Positions 17,085-28,480 are shown, counted from the stretch's first letter. The stretch is DNA of 47,963 nt from Streptomyces sp. T39 (GCF_008042045.1 NZ_RDBP01000012.1:1890409-1938371), one strand, 5' to 3'. Notes: generated by a model from the letters alone, not told the origin. Numbers and translations are program-made.

Positions 17085-17873
17085 TCAGAGGACGCGCACC
17101 GCACCGCTCGCCGGGTAGCCGGAGAGGTCCTGGATGACGACGCCCTTGCTGGAGTTGGCCGCGTCGAGGTACTGGCCGTTCCCGATGTAGACGCCGACGT
17201 GGTACGCCGAGCCGGCGCCGCCCCAGTAGAGGATGTCGCCGAGCTGGAGGTCGGAGGTGCCGACCTGGGTGCCGGCGACCGACTGGTCCTGGGAGACGCG
17301 CGGCAGGTCGATGCCGACCTGGCGGAACGCGGCCTGGACCAGGCTGGAGCAGTCCCACGCGTTGGGGCCCGATGCGCCCATCACATACGCGTCGCCCAGC
17401 TGGGCCTTGAGGAAGGCGATGACGGTGCCGGCGGAGCCGCTCGCGGGAGCGCTCGCCGCGGAGAGGGTGGTGCGCTCGGAGGTGCGGGAGGCGCGCTCCT
17501 GCGCCGCCGCCTCGGCGCGTGCCTTGGCCTCCGCCTTCTCCTTGGCCTCCGCCTCGCGGTCGGCCTCGGCCTTCGCCTGCTTGGCGGCCTTCTCGGCCTT
17601 GGCGGCGGCGGCCTCCTCCTGCGCCTGGAGCTCCAGGTCGAGGGCGATCTCCTGCGTGGCCGCGGCGGACTGCGCGACGTGGGCGGAGAGGTCCGCGGAG
17701 GTGAGGACGGGCATCTCGATGGTCTCGGTCACCGGCTCGGCGTTCGCCGGCCCGGCGGCACCTGCCACAGCGATGGTGCTGAGGAAGCCACCGGCAACTC
17801 CGGCGCGGATCGCGATTTTCGACGGGCCGCGGCGGGGCTTCCGGTGGCTGGGTATGTGAGCGGTGTGGGACAT
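17085..17873 (-). CDS. Secreted NlpC/P60 peptidoglycan endopeptidase
   Basis: A 262-aa exported cell-wall hydrolase. A basic N-terminus (HRKPRRGPSK) and hydrophobic stretch GVAGGFLSTIAVAGAAG ending in PANA form the signal peptide. Residues ~70-125 are an Ala/Glu/Lys-rich coiled coil (QAQEEAAAAKAEKAAKQAKA). The C-terminal NlpC/P60 domain has catalytic Cys ~175 (NAWDCSSLVQAAF) and His ~225 (AYHVGVYIGNG). Such enzymes cut stem peptides during growth or germination. ATG 17873 is chosen because it gives a good signal peptide; the frame stays open upstream without conserved sequence. No good Shine-Dalgarno sequence lies just before it. A perfect 18-bp palindrome at 18005-18022 is a likely regulatory site. 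I looked for a cyclic-di-AMP riboswitch in the leader and did not find one. Confidence 0.9.
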   Translation of the reverse strand: MSHTAHIPSHRKPRRGPSKIAIRAGVAGGFLSTIAVAGAAGPANAEPVTETIEMPVLTSADLSAHVAQSAAATQEIALDLELQAQEEAAAAKAEKAAKQAKAEADREAEAKEKAEAKARAEAAAQERASRTSERTTLSAASAPASGSAGTVIAFLKAQLGDAYVMGASGPNAWDCSSLVQAAFRQVGIDLPRVSQDQSVAGTQVGTSDLQLGDILYWGGAGSAYHVGVYIGNGQYLDAANSSKGVVIQDLSGYPASGAVRVL

Positions 17874-18004
17874 GAGTACAACCGCTATCAGGGCTTCCGG
17901 GTTCCCTTCAAGAAACGTGTGTTGCACCACAGTTACGACCGGAACCTGTGAATCCGCTCTGGATGGCCCTTTATTGACGCCGTAACGGGCGAATCGGGCA
18001 TCCG

Positions 18005-18022
18005 TGATCACAGCTGTGATCA
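18005..18022. promoter_or_regulatory. 18-bp perfect palindrome upstream of the NlpC/P60 gene
   Basis: TGATCACAGCTGTGATCA is identical to its own reverse complement. It lies 132 bp upstream of the NlpC/P60 start and about 540 bp from nuoA, so it most likely serves the hydrolase. The half-site TGATCACAG contains TCACA, but in everted orientation relative to the Crp consensus (TGTGA-N6-TCACA). The binding protein is unknown. Confidence 0.6.
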
Positions 18023-18352
18023 TGTGGTTTCCATAAAAGGTCCGAATTGCCGGAGGCTTACCACCCCGGCCGACCGTTGGCCAAGCCCTCTTTTGTTGAA
18101 GTCTTGAGCGAGTGGCGCAGGTCACAGAAAGGTCAACGTCCGGGCGGCCGGGAGCTCGTGAACGCGTGCACGTGTCCACCGCCGTCCGGCCCGTCCCACG
18201 GTCGAGTGAGCGGCCGTCCCTTTATCACCCCACCGGCGTCCACTGCCAATTTGCTTGCATACGCCATCGCTTGATAGAGCGGCACCCCCTCCGACCAGCC
18301 ATGACGGCCCCGGATGTCACGTCTGGTGATCATCCGTGAGCTTCGCGTACGA

Positions 18353-18436
18353 AGATCACCGCTCAGTGGGCTTCATGATCGTTCGTCGGGTGGTGGAGAT
18401 CACAAACTCGATGACGAACCCCGTGTCGCAGATCAC
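18353..18436 (+). promoter_or_regulatory. Three AGATCAC direct repeats spaced by multiples of 11 bp, upstream of nuoA
   Basis: AGATCAC occurs at 18353-18359, 18397-18403 and 18430-18436, with offsets of 44 and 33 bp. All copies would face the same side of the helix. The last copy ends 13 bp before the -10-like TAGGAT, where an activator would bind. Confidence 0.4.
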
Positions 18437-18449
18437 AGACCGACGGGCA

Positions 18450-18455
18450 TAGGAT
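18450..18455 (+). promoter_or_regulatory. Candidate -10 box of the nuo operon
   Basis: TAGGAT fits the actinobacterial -10 consensus. No good -35 is seen. A start near 18462 would give a leader of about 105 nt that contains the Rex-like site at about +10 to +27. Confidence 0.35.
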
Positions 18456-18470
18456 GCGGGGCAGTCGGGC

Positions 18471-18488
18471 TTGTGAACTGCCTCACAT
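18471..18488. promoter_or_regulatory. Rex operator (ROP)-like site upstream of nuoA
   Basis: TTGTGAACTGCCTCACAT compares with the Rex consensus TTGTGAA-N4-TTCACAA: the left half matches 7 of 7 and the right half 5 of 7. In S. coelicolor the NADH/NAD+-sensing repressor Rex is known to act on respiratory genes, including nuoA-N. The same bases also fit the Crp-type pattern TGTGA-N6-TCACA (18472-18487) exactly, so binding by a Crp/FNR protein is the alternative. Confidence 0.7.
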
Positions 18489-18565
18489 GTAAGCGATCTT
18501 CGAGGCGGCGAACCGGTTGCCCGGTGCGGTCCAACGGTCAAGGACGACTGGAAGGAGCGAGGAGG

Positions 18566-18925
18566 GTGAATGCCTACGCGCCCATCCTTGTGCTCGGCGC
18601 CCTCGGGGCAGGGTTTGCGATCTTCTCCGTGGTCATGGCCACGCTTATCGGCCCAAAGCGCTACAACAGGGCGAAACTTGAAGCGTACGAGTGCGGCATC
18701 GAGCCGACGCCCGTCCCGGCCGGAGGCGGCCGCTTCCCGATCAAGTACTACCTGACGGCGATGCTCTTCATCATTTTCGATATCGAGATCGTCTTCCTCT
18801 ATCCCTGGGCCGTCAGCTTCGACGCCCTGGGGATCTTCGGGCTCGTCGAGATGCTGCTCTTCGTGCTCACCGTCTTCGTCGCCTACGCGTATGTGTGGCG
18901 GCGCGGCGGCCTGGACTGGGACTAG
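18566..18925 (+). CDS. nuoA: NADH-quinone oxidoreductase subunit A
   Basis: A 119-aa membrane subunit of NDH-1 (complex I), which couples NADH oxidation and menaquinone reduction to proton pumping. Three membrane helices are visible. The loop [19 protein letters not shown] between helices 1 and 2 is the conserved quinone-site loop, and [20 protein letters not shown] is the family signature. GTG 18566 follows GGAGCGAGGAGG. It is the first of 14 genes in the order A to N with gaps of 0-90 nt or small overlaps, so one operon is near certain. Confidence 0.97.
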   Translation: MNAYAPILVLGALGAGFAIFSVVMATLIGPKRYNRAKLEAYECGIEPTPVPAGGGRFPIKYYLTAMLFIIFDIEIVFLYPWAVSFDALGIFGLVEMLLFVLTVFVAYAYVWRRGGLDWD

Positions 18926-18945
18926 AGGGGCGAAGGGGCACTCCC

Positions 18946-19500
18946 ATGGGACTCGAAGAGAAACTGCCGAGCGGCTTTCTGCTGACCACCGTCGAGCAGG
19001 CCGCGGGCTGGGTGCGCAAGTCGTCCGTCTTCCCGGCGACCTTCGGCCTCGCCTGCTGCGCCATCGAGATGATGACGACCGGCGCCGGCCGGTACGACCT
19101 GGCCCGGTTCGGCATGGAGGTCTTCCGCGGCTCGCCGCGCCAGGCCGACCTGATGATCGTGGCCGGGCGGGTGAGCCAGAAGATGGCGCCCGTCCTGCGC
19201 CAGGTCTACGACCAGATGCCCAGCCCCAAGTGGGTGATCTCCATGGGTGTTTGCGCATCGTCGGGCGGAATGTTCAACAATTACGCGATTGTGCAGGGTG
19301 TTGATCACATTGTCCCCGTCGACATCTATCTGCCCGGCTGCCCGCCGCGCCCCGAGATGCTGATGGACGCGATTCTCAAGCTCCACCAGAAGATCCAGGG
19401 CTCGAAGCTCGGTGTGAACGCGGAGGAAGCGGCCCGCGAAGCGGAGGAGGCGGCCCTGAAGGCGCTCCCCACGATCGAGATGAAGGGGCTCCTGAGGTGA
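18946..19500 (+). CDS. nuoB: NADH-quinone oxidoreductase subunit B
   Basis: A 184-aa peripheral-arm subunit carrying cluster N2, the last [4Fe-4S] centre before quinone. Cluster ligands are the tandem cysteines C37-C38 ([10 protein letters not shown]), C103 (MGVCASSGG) and C132 (LPGCPPRPE). [20 protein letters not shown] is the conserved quinone-site segment. The C-terminus has a charged Ala/Glu helix. ATG 18946 has GAAGGGGCAC upstream. Confidence 0.97.
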   Translation: MGLEEKLPSGFLLTTVEQAAGWVRKSSVFPATFGLACCAIEMMTTGAGRYDLARFGMEVFRGSPRQADLMIVAGRVSQKMAPVLRQVYDQMPSPKWVISMGVCASSGGMFNNYAIVQGVDHIVPVDIYLPGCPPRPEMLMDAILKLHQKIQGSKLGVNAEEAAREAEEAALKALPTIEMKGLLR

Positions 19501-19588
19501 GCGACGCACGCGCGGCCGCCGGGCCGCAGCCGACGACGACAGCCGCACCTCTGCGCCGCGCGGGCGGAGAAGCGACCGGGGGGACACG

Positions 19589-20317
19589 ATGACCGACGAG
19601 CCGAACCCGGAGAAGGAACTCTCCGGGCAGAACCTCCCCGGCCAGCGGGGCGACGGCGGCGAGGAGATCCGCGTCCAGCGCGGGATGTTCGGCGCCGGCG
19701 ACGGAGGGGACACGTCCGGCTACGGAGGGCTCGTGCGCTCCGTGCGGCTGCCCGGAGCGGCGTCGCGTCCCTACGGCGGCTGGTTCGACGAGGTGGCCGA
19801 CGAGCTGGAGGGCGCCCTGGAGGAGCAGGACCTCCTCCCGGAGAACGCCATCGAGAAGACGGTCGTCGACCGCGGCGAACTCACCTTCCACATCGCGCGC
19901 GAGCACCTGCCGACCGTCGCGCGCACGCTCCGCGACGACCCCGCGCTCCGCTTCGAGCTGTGCACCGGCGTCAGCGGCGTGCACTACCCCGAGGACAAGG
20001 GCCGCGAGCTGCACGCCGTGTACCACCTGCGCTCGCTCACCCACGGCCGGCTCGTCCGGCTGGAGGTCTCCGCGCCGGACGCCGACCCGCACGTCCCGTC
20101 GCTGGTGCCGGTGTACCCGACCAACGACTGGCACGAGCGCGAGACCTACGACTTCTTCGGGCTGGTCTTCGACGGACACCCGGCGCTGACGCGGATCATG
20201 ATGCCGGACGACTGGCAGGGCTTCCCGCAGCGCAAGGACTATCCGCTCGGCGGCATCGCGGTCGAGTACAAGGGCGCCCAGATCCCGGCTCCGGACCAGC
20301 GGAGGTCGTACTCGTGA
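19589..20317 (+). CDS. nuoC: NADH-quinone oxidoreductase subunit C
   Basis: A 242-aa peripheral-arm subunit of the 30-kDa family. It has no metal sites and joins NuoD to NuoB. The family signature is [25 protein letters not shown] ([18 protein letters not shown]), with [18 protein letters not shown] and QRKDYPLGG. The first ~45 residues are a polar Gly-rich extension typical of actinobacteria. ATG 19589 is the first start in frame after the nuoB stop; the 88-nt gap has no other signal. A gap of 55 nt separates it from nuoD. Confidence 0.96.
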   Translation: MTDEPNPEKELSGQNLPGQRGDGGEEIRVQRGMFGAGDGGDTSGYGGLVRSVRLPGAASRPYGGWFDEVADELEGALEEQDLLPENAIEKTVVDRGELTFHIAREHLPTVARTLRDDPALRFELCTGVSGVHYPEDKGRELHAVYHLRSLTHGRLVRLEVSAPDADPHVPSLVPVYPTNDWHERETYDFFGLVFDGHPALTRIMMPDDWQGFPQRKDYPLGGIAVEYKGAQIPAPDQRRSYS

Positions 20318-20372
20318 CATCCCTTCCGTCTGCCGACCACCGCCCCTCAACGACTCCCTCCGGGAGGCTGTG

Positions 20373-21685
<1,313 letters not shown>

Positions 21686-21689
<4 letters not shown>

Positions 21690-22519
21690 CGGACGTATCG
21701 CTGGGCATGCCCGCACTGCCCGCACCCGACTACCCGGCCGACGTACGGGCCCGGCTGGAGGCGGACGGTCGGGAGATCATCGCCCGCTATCCCGGTTCGC
21801 GCTCCGCACTGCTGCCGCTGCTGCACCTGGTGCAGTCGGAGGAGGGCCACGTCTCCCGCACCGGCATGCGGTTCTGCGCCGAGCTGCTCGGCCTGACGAC
21901 GGCCGAGGTCACCGCCGTCGCCACCTTCTACTCCATGTACCGGCGCAAGCCCTCGGGCGACTACCAGGTCGGCGTCTGCACCAACACGCTCTGCGCGGTC
22001 ATGGGCGGCGACGCCATCTTCGAGGAGCTCAAGGAGCACCTCGGCGTCGGCAACAACGAGACCACCGAGGACGGCAAGGTCACGCTGGAGCACATCGAGT
22101 GCAACGCGGCGTGCGACTTCGCCCCCGTGGTGATGGTCAACTGGGAGTTCTTCGACAACCAGACGCCCGAGTCGGCGAAGAAGCTCGTCGACGACATCCG
22201 CGCCGGCGAGCAGGTCAGCCCCACCCGCGGCGCCCCGCTGTGCAGCTACAAGGAGACGGCCCGCATCCTGGCCGGCTTCCCCGACGAGCGCCCGGGGGCC
22301 GTCGAGGCCACCGGCGGCGCGGGGCCGGCCTCGCTGATCGGGTTGCGCCTGGCCAAGGGCGAAGGGGTCCCGGCACGCGTGGTCCATCCCCGCGGCGAGG
22401 TGCCCCGCGAGCGGCCCCAGCCCGGCTCCGAGCACCTGTCCTCGCACGACGCACCGCAGCAGACCTCGGCATCCGACCCGGAGCACCCGGCCGGACCCGT
22501 CGGCGAGGAGGGGGAGTGA
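21686..22519 (+). CDS. nuoE: NADH-quinone oxidoreductase subunit E
   Basis: A 277-aa thioredoxin-like subunit carrying the [2Fe-2S] cluster N1a. Ligands are in [12 protein letters not shown] and [32 protein letters not shown] and [11 protein letters not shown] are family blocks. It is longer than the E. coli protein (about 166 aa) because of a ~90-residue Pro/Glu-rich C-terminal extension common in Streptomyces. It overlaps nuoD by 4 nt and nuoF by 1 nt, so translation is probably coupled. Confidence 0.96.
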
Positions 22520-23892
22520 TGACCGTGTCCACCGAATACGGGGGCAGGCCGGAGGCAGGCGGAGACGCGAGCCCGGAGAAGCTGCTCGCCCCCGTGCTCT
22601 CGGCCTTCTGGGACGAGCCGGAGTCCTGGACGCTGGAGACGTACCGCAGGCACGAGGGCTACGAGGGCCTGCGCAAGGCACTCGCGATGACGCCCGACGA
22701 CCTGATCGCCTACGTCAAGGACTCGGGCCTGCGCGGCCGCGGCGGCGCGGGCTTCCCCACCGGGATGAAGTGGCAGTTCATCCCGCAGGGCGACGGCAAG
22801 CCCCATTACCTGGTCGTCAACGCGGACGAGTCCGAGCCCGGGACCTGCAAGGACATCCCGCTGCTCTTCGCCAATCCGCACTCGCTCATCGAGGGGATCG
22901 TGATCGCCTGCTACGCGATCCGCTCGAACCACGCCTTCATCTATCTGCGCGGCGAGGTCGTGCCCGTGCTGCGCAGGCTGCACGAGGCCGTGCGTGAGGC
23001 GTACGAGGCCGGATACCTCGGCACCGACATCCTCGGCAGCGGACTCGACCTCGAACTCACCGTGCACGCGGGCGCGGGCGCGTACATCTGCGGCGAGGAG
23101 ACCGCACTCCTCGACTCGCTGGAGGGACGCCGCGGCCAGCCCCGGCTGCGGCCGCCCTTCCCCGCGGTCGCGGGCCTGTACGCGTGCCCCACCGTGGTGA
23201 ACAACGTCGAGTCCATCGCCTCGGTTCCCGCGATCCTCAACAAGGGCAAGGACTGGTTCAAGGCGATGGGCAGCGAGAAGTCCCCGGGCTTCACGCTGTA
23301 CTCGCTCAGCGGCCATGTCGCGAGCCCCGGCCAGTACGAGGCCCCGCTCGGCATCACGCTGCGCCAGCTGCTCGACATGAGCGGCGGCATGCGGCCCGGC
23401 CACCGCCTCAAGTTCTGGACGCCCGGCGGCTCGTCGACCCCGATGTTCACCGACGAGCACCTCGACGTCCCGCTCGACTACGAGGGCGTGGGCGCGGCCG
23501 GCTCGATGCTCGGCACCAAGGCGCTCCAGTGCTTCGACGAGACGACCTGCGTGGTGCGGGCCGTCACCCGGTGGACCGAGTTCTACGCCCACGAGTCCTG
23601 CGGCAAGTGCACCCCGTGCCGCGAGGGCACCTACTGGCTCGTCCAGCTGCTCCGCGACATCGAGGCGGGCAAGGGCGTGATGACGGACCTCGACAAGCTG
23701 AACGACATCGCCGACAACATCAACGGCAAGTCGTTCTGCGCCCTCGGCGACGGCGCCGCCTCGCCCATCTTCTCCTCGCTGAAGTACTTCCGCGACGAGT
23801 ACGAGCAGCACATCACGGGCAAGGGCTGCCCCTTCGACCCGGCGAAGTCCACGGCCTGGGCCGACCGACACACCACGGAGGTGTCCGCATGA
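22519..23892 (+). CDS. nuoF: NADH-quinone oxidoreductase subunit F (NADH dehydrogenase)
   Basis: A 457-aa subunit that oxidises NADH through FMN and passes electrons to cluster N3. [16 protein letters not shown] is the NADH site. [14 protein letters not shown] and [19 protein letters not shown] bind [17 protein letters not shown] plus the Cys in [13 protein letters not shown] ligate the [4Fe-4S] cluster N3. ATG 22519 shares its A with the nuoE stop. At its 3' end the stop overlaps a 31-codon open frame that leads to nuoG. Confidence 0.97.
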   Translation: MTVSTEYGGRPEAGGDASPEKLLAPVLSAFWDEPESWTLETYRRHEGYEGLRKALAMTPDDLIAYVKDSGLRGRGGAGFPTGMKWQFIPQGDGKPHYLVVNADESEPGTCKDIPLLFANPHSLIEGIVIACYAIRSNHAFIYLRGEVVPVLRRLHEAVREAYEAGYLGTDILGSGLDLELTVHAGAGAYICGEETALLDSLEGRRGQPRLRPPFPAVAGLYACPTVVNNVESIASVPAILNKGKDWFKAMGSEKSPGFTLYSLSGHVASPGQYEAPLGITLRQLLDMSGGMRPGHRLKFWTPGGSSTPMFTDEHLDVPLDYEGVGAAGSMLGTKALQCFDETTCVVRAVTRWTEFYAHESCGKCTPCREGTYWLVQLLRDIEAGKGVMTDLDKLNDIADNINGKSFCALGDGAASPIFSSLKYFRDEYEQHITGKGCPFDPAKSTAWADRHTTEVSA

Positions 23893-23984
23893 GTCCGGCG
23901 CACGCGCCCCGCACCGGCCGCGGCCCCGCGGCGGGCCGCCGCACCACGACGACCGCCCTGCGCAGCGGGGAGGTGCGGGCATGA
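23889..23984 (+). CDS. Candidate 31-aa bridging microORF between nuoF and nuoG
   Basis: ATG 23889 overlaps the nuoF stop (ATGA) and the frame ends at TGA 23984, overlapping the nuoG ATG at 23981 in another ATGA. The product ([17 protein letters not shown], then Thr/Arg-rich) is basic and has no homology I recognise. The double overlap means ribosomes ending nuoF could restart here and be handed on to nuoG, filling what would otherwise be an 88-nt gap. It may be a coupling device rather than a functional peptide; chance cannot be excluded. Confidence 0.35.
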   Translation: MSPAHAPRTGRGPAAGRRTTTTALRSGEVRA

Positions 23985-26485
23985 CCGTCACCACGTCCGG
24001 ATCCGCCGCCGCCGGCGGCGGAGCGGCGGTACCGCCCGAGGACCTCGTCACCCTGACCATCGACGGCGCCGAGATCTCCGTCCCCAAGGGGACGCTGGTC
24101 ATCCGCGCCGCCGAGCAGCTCGGCATCGAGATCCCGCGCTTCTGCGACCACCCGCTGCTCGACCCGGCCGGCGCCTGCCGCCAGTGCATCGTCGAGGTGG
24201 AGGGCCAGCGCAAGCCGATGGCCTCCTGCACCATCACCTGCACCGACGGCATGGTCGTCCGCTCCCAGCTCACCTCGCCGGTCGCCGAGAAGGCGCAGCA
24301 GGGCGTGATGGAGCTGCTGCTCATCAACCACCCGCTGGACTGTCCGGTCTGCGACAAGGGCGGCGAGTGCCCCCTGCAGAACCAGGCCGTCTCGCACGGC
24401 CAGGCGGACTCCCGCTTCGAGGGGAAGAAGCGCACCTACGAGAAGCCGGTCCCCATCTCCACCCAGGTGCTGCTGGACCGCGAGCGCTGTGTGCTGTGCG
24501 CGCGCTGCACCCGTTTCTCCAACCAGATCGCGGGCGACCCGATGATCGAGCTGGTCGAGCGCGGCGCGCTCCAGCAGGTCGGCACCGGCGAGGGCGACCC
24601 GTTCGCGTCCTACTTCTCCGGCAACACCATCCAGATCTGCCCGGTCGGCGCGCTCACCTCGGCGGCCTACCGGTTCCGCTCCCGCCCCTTCGACCTGGTC
24701 TCCAGCCCGTCGGTGTGCGAGCACTGCTCCGGCGGATGCGCGAGCCGCACCGACCACCGGCGCGGCAAGGTCATGCGCCGCCTCGCGGCCGAGGACCCGG
24801 AGGTCAACGAGGAGTGGATGTGCGACAAGGGGCGCTTCGGCTTCCGCTACGCCCAGCAGCGCGACCGCCTCACCACCCCCCTGGTCCGCAATGACGAGGG
24901 CGTCCTCGAACCGGCGAGCTGGCCCGAGGCGCTCGCCGCGGCGGCCGGGGGACTCCGCGCGGCGCGCGGCCGTGCCGGTGTGCTCACCGGCGGCCGGCTG
25001 ACCGTCGAGGACTCCTACGCGTACGCCAAGTTCGCCCGGGTCGCCCTGGACACCAACGACATCGACTTCCGGGCCCGCGCCCACTCCGCGGAGGAGGCCG
25101 ACTTCCTGGCCGCCGCCGTGGCGGGCCGCGGACGGGACCTCGACGGCGGGGGTGTCACCTACACCGCGCTGGAGCAGGCCCCGGCCGTGCTGCTGGCCGG
25201 TTTCGAGTCGGAGGAGGAGGCCCCCGGGGTCTTCCTGCGGCTGCGCAAGGCCCACCGCAAGCACGGCCAGCGCACCTTCTCCCTCGCCACCCACGCCACC
25301 CGAGGCCTCGCCAAGGCCGGCGGCACGCTGCTGCCCGCCGCGCCCGGCACCGAGACCGAGTGGCTGGACGCCCTCGCCTCGGGCACCGGGCTCGACGAGG
25401 ACGGCGCCCGGGCCGCCGAGGCGCTGCGCGCCGACGGTGCGGTGATCGTCGTCGGCGAACGGCTGGCCGCCGTCCCCGGCGGACTCACCGCCGCCCTGCG
25501 CACCGCCGCCGCCACCGGCGCCCGGCTGGTGTGGATCCCGCGCCGGGCCGGCGACCGGGGCGCCGTCGAGGCGGGCGCGCTGCCGTCGCTGCTGCCGGGC
25601 GGCCGCCCGGCGACCGACCCGCGGGCCCGTGAGCAGACCGCCGAGGTCTGGCGGGTGCGCGAACTGCCGCTGCGCTACGGGCGCGACACCGGCCAGATCG
25701 TCGAGGCCGCGGCCACCGGCGAACTGGGTGCGCTGGTCGTCGCCGGTGTCGAGGTCGCCGACCTGCCGGACGTGGCCCGTGCGCGGGAGGCGCTGGACGC
25801 CGTCGGCTTCCTGGTCTCGCTGGAGCTGAGGCCGAGCGAGGTCACCGAGCGGGCGGACGTGGTCTTCCCGGTCGCGGCCGTCGCCGAGAAGGCGGGCACC
25901 TTCCTCAACTGGGAGGGCAGGGTGCGGATGTTCGAGGCCGCGCTCAAGCCGGAGCAGATGACGCGGCGGCTCGCCCCGACGGACGCCCGGGTGCTGCACA
26001 TGCTCGCCGACGCCCTCGACGTCCACTTCGCACTCCCGGACCTGAAGGCCGTGCGCGCCGAACTGGACCGGCTGGGCCGCTGGGACGGTCCCCGTGCCGG
26101 GGACCCGGCCGAGGCGTCCCGGCCGCTGCCGCGGGCGGGCGAGGGCGAGGCGGTCCTCGCCGGGCACCGGCTCCTGCTCGACCAGGGGCTCCTCCAGCAG
26201 GGCGACGAGGCGCTGGCCGGCACCCGGCACGCCGCCGTCGCGCGGCTGTCGCCGGCGACGGCCGCGGAGACCGGCGTGAAGGACGGCGACGCGCTGGAGG
26301 TCTCGGGCCCGGCCGGCTCCGTCCGGCTGCCGCTCCAGGTCACCGAGATGCCCGACCGGGTGGTGTGGCTGCCGATGAACTCCGTGGGCGGCGGCGTCGG
26401 TGCCGACACCGGTGCCCGGCCCGGCGAACTGGTCCGTATCGCTGCCGTCACCGGCGCGACCGAGGTGACGGAGGTGGAGGCGTGA
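23981..26485 (+). CDS. nuoG: NADH-quinone oxidoreductase subunit G
   Basis: A 834-aa subunit that carries most of the electron chain between NuoF and Nuo[16 protein letters not shown] binds the [2Fe-2S] cluster N1b. [19 protein letters not shown] binds N5 and [10 protein letters not shown] with ICPVGALT binds N4. CEHCSGGC plus WMCDKGRF form the extra [4Fe-4S] site N7 found in only some bacteria. The long C-terminal half is the molybdopterin-oxidoreductase-like fold without cofactor, here Ala/Arg-rich and poorly conserved. The stop overlaps the nuoH GTG. Confidence 0.96.
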   Translation: MTVTTSGSAAAGGGAAVPPEDLVTLTIDGAEISVPKGTLVIRAAEQLGIEIPRFCDHPLLDPAGACRQCIVEVEGQRKPMASCTITCTDGMVVRSQLTSPVAEKAQQGVMELLLINHPLDCPVCDKGGECPLQNQAVSHGQADSRFEGKKRTYEKPVPISTQVLLDRERCVLCARCTRFSNQIAGDPMIELVERGALQQVGTGEGDPFASYFSGNTIQICPVGALTSAAYRFRSRPFDLVSSPSVCEHCSGGCASRTDHRRGKVMRRLAAEDPEVNEEWMCDKGRFGFRYAQQRDRLTTPLVRNDEGVLEPASWPEALAAAAGGLRAARGRAGVLTGGRLTVEDSYAYAKFARVALDTNDIDFRARAHSAEEADFLAAAVAGRGRDLDGGGVTYTALEQAPAVLLAGFESEEEAPGVFLRLRKAHRKHGQRTFSLATHATRGLAKAGGTLLPAAPGTETEWLDALASGTGLDEDGARAAEALRADGAVIVVGERLAAVPGGLTAALRTAAATGARLVWIPRRAGDRGAVEAGALPSLLPGGRPATDPRAREQTAEVWRVRELPLRYGRDTGQIVEAAATGELGALVVAGVEVADLPDVARAREALDAVGFLVSLELRPSEVTERADVVFPVAAVAEKAGTFLNWEGRVRMFEAALKPEQMTRRLAPTDARVLHMLADALDVHFALPDLKAVRAELDRLGRWDGPRAGDPAEASRPLPRAGEGEAVLAGHRLLLDQGLLQQGDEALAGTRHAAVARLSPATAAETGVKDGDALEVSGPAGSVRLPLQVTEMPDRVVWLPMNSVGGGVGADTGARPGELVRIAAVTGATEVTEVEA

Positions 26486-27855
26486 GCGCAATGACCGTCC
26501 TGGCCCTCGAGGACCTGTCGATGTTCGGCCGGGACCCGTGGTGGCTCGTCGTCATCAAGGCGGTGTTCTGCTTCGCGTTCCTGATGATCACCGTGCTGTT
26601 CTCCATCGTGTGGGAGCGCAAGGTCGTCGCCTGGATGCAGCTGCGCATCGGCCCCAACCGGCACGGCCCCTGGGGCATGCTCCAGTCGCTCGCCGACGGC
26701 ATCAAGCTGATGCTCAAGGAAGACGTCGTCGTCAAGCGGGCCGACAAGGTCGTCTACATCCTCGCGCCGATCGTCGCCGCCGTCCCGGCGTTCATGGCGA
26801 TCGCCGTGATCCCGTTCGGCCCGGCCGGCAACGAGGTGTCGATCCTCGGCCACCGCACCACGATGCAGCTGACCGACCTGCCGATCGCGATGCTCTACAT
26901 CCTCGCGGTCGCCTCCGTCGGCATCTACGGCATCGTGCTCGCCGGATGGTCGTCCGGCTCGACGTACCCGCTGCTCGGCGGTCTGCGCTCGTGCGCGCAG
27001 ATGATCTCCTACGAGATCGCCATGGGCGCGGCGTTCGCCTCGGTCTTCCTCTACTCCGGGTCCATGTCGACCTCGGCGATCGTGGAGGCGCAGGCGGACC
27101 GCTGGTACATCCTGCTGCTGCCGGTGTCGTTCATCATCTACGTCGTCACCATGGTCGGCGAGACCAACCGGGCGCCGTTCGACATGCCGGAGTCCGAGGG
27201 CGACCTCGTCGGCGGCTTCAACACCGAGTACAGCTCGATCAAGTTCGCGATGTTCATGCTGGCCGAGTACGTCAACATGGTCACCGTCTCCGCCGTCTCG
27301 GTCACCCTCTTCCTGGGCGGCTGGCGCGCCCCGTACCCGATCTCCACCTTCTGGGAGGGCGCGAACCACGGCTGGTGGCCGATGCTCTGGTTCGTCCTCA
27401 AGGTGCAGTTGCTGCTCTTCTTCTTCATCTGGCTGCGCGGCACCCTGCCGCGTGTCCGCTACGACCAGCTGATGAAGCTCGGCTGGAAGGTCCTGATCCC
27501 GGTCTCCGTGGTCTGGCTGATGCTCGTCGCGACCGTGAGGGCGCTGCGGAACGAGAACTACGACTTCCAGCAGATCGTGCTCTACGTCGCGGGGGCCGTG
27601 ATCGCGGTGCTCCTGCTGTCCTTCGTGGCCGACATCTTCCGCGGGCGCAAGGACAAGGAGGCCGAGGCGGCGAAGACCGCGCCCGGTCCGTTCGACCCGA
27701 TGGCCGGCGGGTTCCCCGTACCGCCGCTGCCAGGGCAGGAGCTGCCGCCGGTGCCGCGCAGGCGCCCGCGGCGGGACCGCGAACTGATCTCCAGTGGCGG
27801 ACCCGGTACGGACAGTGATGGTCCTCAGGACGGAAAGGAGGCCGACGGTGTCTGA
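26482..27855 (+). CDS. nuoH: NADH-quinone oxidoreductase subunit H
   Basis: A 457-aa membrane subunit with about eight helices that forms the quinone entry site. [20 protein letters not shown] and [20 protein letters not shown] are the conserved quinone-channel loops. The C-terminal ~70 residues are a Pro/Arg-rich cytoplasmic tail ([18 protein letters not shown]) that E. coli NuoH lacks and Streptomyces commonly has. GTG 26482 overlaps the nuoG stop; ATG 26491 is an alternative. It overlaps nuoI by 8 nt. Confidence 0.96.
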   Translation: MSAMTVLALEDLSMFGRDPWWLVVIKAVFCFAFLMITVLFSIVWERKVVAWMQLRIGPNRHGPWGMLQSLADGIKLMLKEDVVVKRADKVVYILAPIVAAVPAFMAIAVIPFGPAGNEVSILGHRTTMQLTDLPIAMLYILAVASVGIYGIVLAGWSSGSTYPLLGGLRSCAQMISYEIAMGAAFASVFLYSGSMSTSAIVEAQADRWYILLLPVSFIIYVVTMVGETNRAPFDMPESEGDLVGGFNTEYSSIKFAMFMLAEYVNMVTVSAVSVTLFLGGWRAPYPISTFWEGANHGWWPMLWFVLKVQLLLFFFIWLRGTLPRVRYDQLMKLGWKVLIPVSVVWLMLVATVRALRNENYDFQQIVLYVAGAVIAVLLLSFVADIFRGRKDKEAEAAKTAPGPFDPMAGGFPVPPLPGQELPPVPRRRPRRDRELISSGGPGTDSDGPQDGKEADGV

Positions 27856-28480
27856 GGGTTCCGAGAGCTCGTTCCAGAATCCGGTCGCCGGCTTCGGCGT
27901 GACCTTCAAGGCCATGTTCAAGAAGCGGCTGACCGAGCAGTACCCGGAGCAGCCGAAGGTCACGGCGCCGCGCTTCCACGGCCGGCACCAGCTCAACCGC
28001 CACCCCGACGGGCTGGAGAAGTGCGTCGGCTGCGAGCTGTGCGCCTGGGCCTGCCCGGCCGACGCGATCTACGTCGAGGGCGCGGACAACACCGACGAGG
28101 AGCGCTACTCCCCGGGTGAGCGGTACGGCCGCGTCTACCAGATCAACTACGCCCGCTGCATCCTGTGCGGACTGTGCATCGAGGCGTGCCCCACCCGGGC
28201 GCTCACGATGACCAACGAGTTCGAGCTGGCCGACAGCAGCCGCGAGAACCTCATCTACACCAAGGAGCAGCTGCTCGCCGGTCTGGACGAGGGCATGGTC
28301 GACTCGCCGCACGCGATCTTCCCGGGCACGGACGAGCAGGACTACTACCGGGGCCTGGTCACGGAGGCCGCCCCGGGCACGGTCCGGCAGACCGCGGCGT
28401 CCCGGGGCGAGCAGGTCCAGGAGGGCGAGTCCACGTTCGGCGAGGACGAGCCCGCGTCGGGGAAGGTGATCGGCGCATGA
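27848..28480 (+). CDS. nuoI: NADH-quinone oxidoreductase subunit I
   Basis: A 210-aa ferredoxin-like subunit with two [4Fe-4S] clusters (N6a, N6b), which feeds electrons to NuoB. The ligand motifs are [17 protein letters not shown] and [20 protein letters not shown] 27848 lies inside the end of nuoH and is preceded by an ideal Shine-Dalgarno, AAAGGAGG (27834-27841), the strongest in the operon. The C-terminal ~50 residues are an acidic Streptomyces extension. It overlaps nuoJ by 4 nt (ATGA). Confidence 0.97.
   Translation: MSEGSESSFQNPVAGFGVTFKAMFKKRLTEQYPEQPKVTAPRFHGRHQLNRHPDGLEKCVGCELCAWACPADAIYVEGADNTDEERYSPGERYGRVYQINYARCILCGLCIEACPTRALTMTNEFELADSSRENLIYTKEQLLAGLDEGMVDSPHAIFPGTDEQDYYRGLVTEAAPGTVRQTAASRGEQVQEGESTFGEDEPASGKVIGA

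Larger units (their letters stand above)
17874..18565. other. Divergent regulatory region between the NlpC/P60 gene and nuoA (692 bp, no gene)
   Basis: This stretch is clearly lower in GC than its surroundings and shows no conserved coding frame. It holds the leader and promoter of the NlpC/P60 gene (left part) and of the nuo operon (right part). Visible elements are the palindrome at 18005-18022, three AGATCAC direct repeats at 18353-18436, a -10-like TAGGAT at 18450, and a Rex-like site at 18471-18488. Confidence 0.75.

Noticed and set aside
17874..18179. Upstream extension of the NlpC/P60 protein to a start at 18179
   Set aside because: The frame is open, but the added residues are not conserved-looking, the region has non-coding base composition, and the signal peptide fits the ATG at 17873.
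17874..18300. Possible cyclic-di-AMP (ydaO) riboswitch in the NlpC/P60 leader
   Set aside because: Several Streptomyces cell-wall hydrolase genes have one, but the conserved core sequences and nested stems are not recognisable here.
18112..18339. Short open frames in the nuoA upstream region
   Set aside because: No ribosome-binding site, no homology and clearly lower GC at third positions than real genes here.
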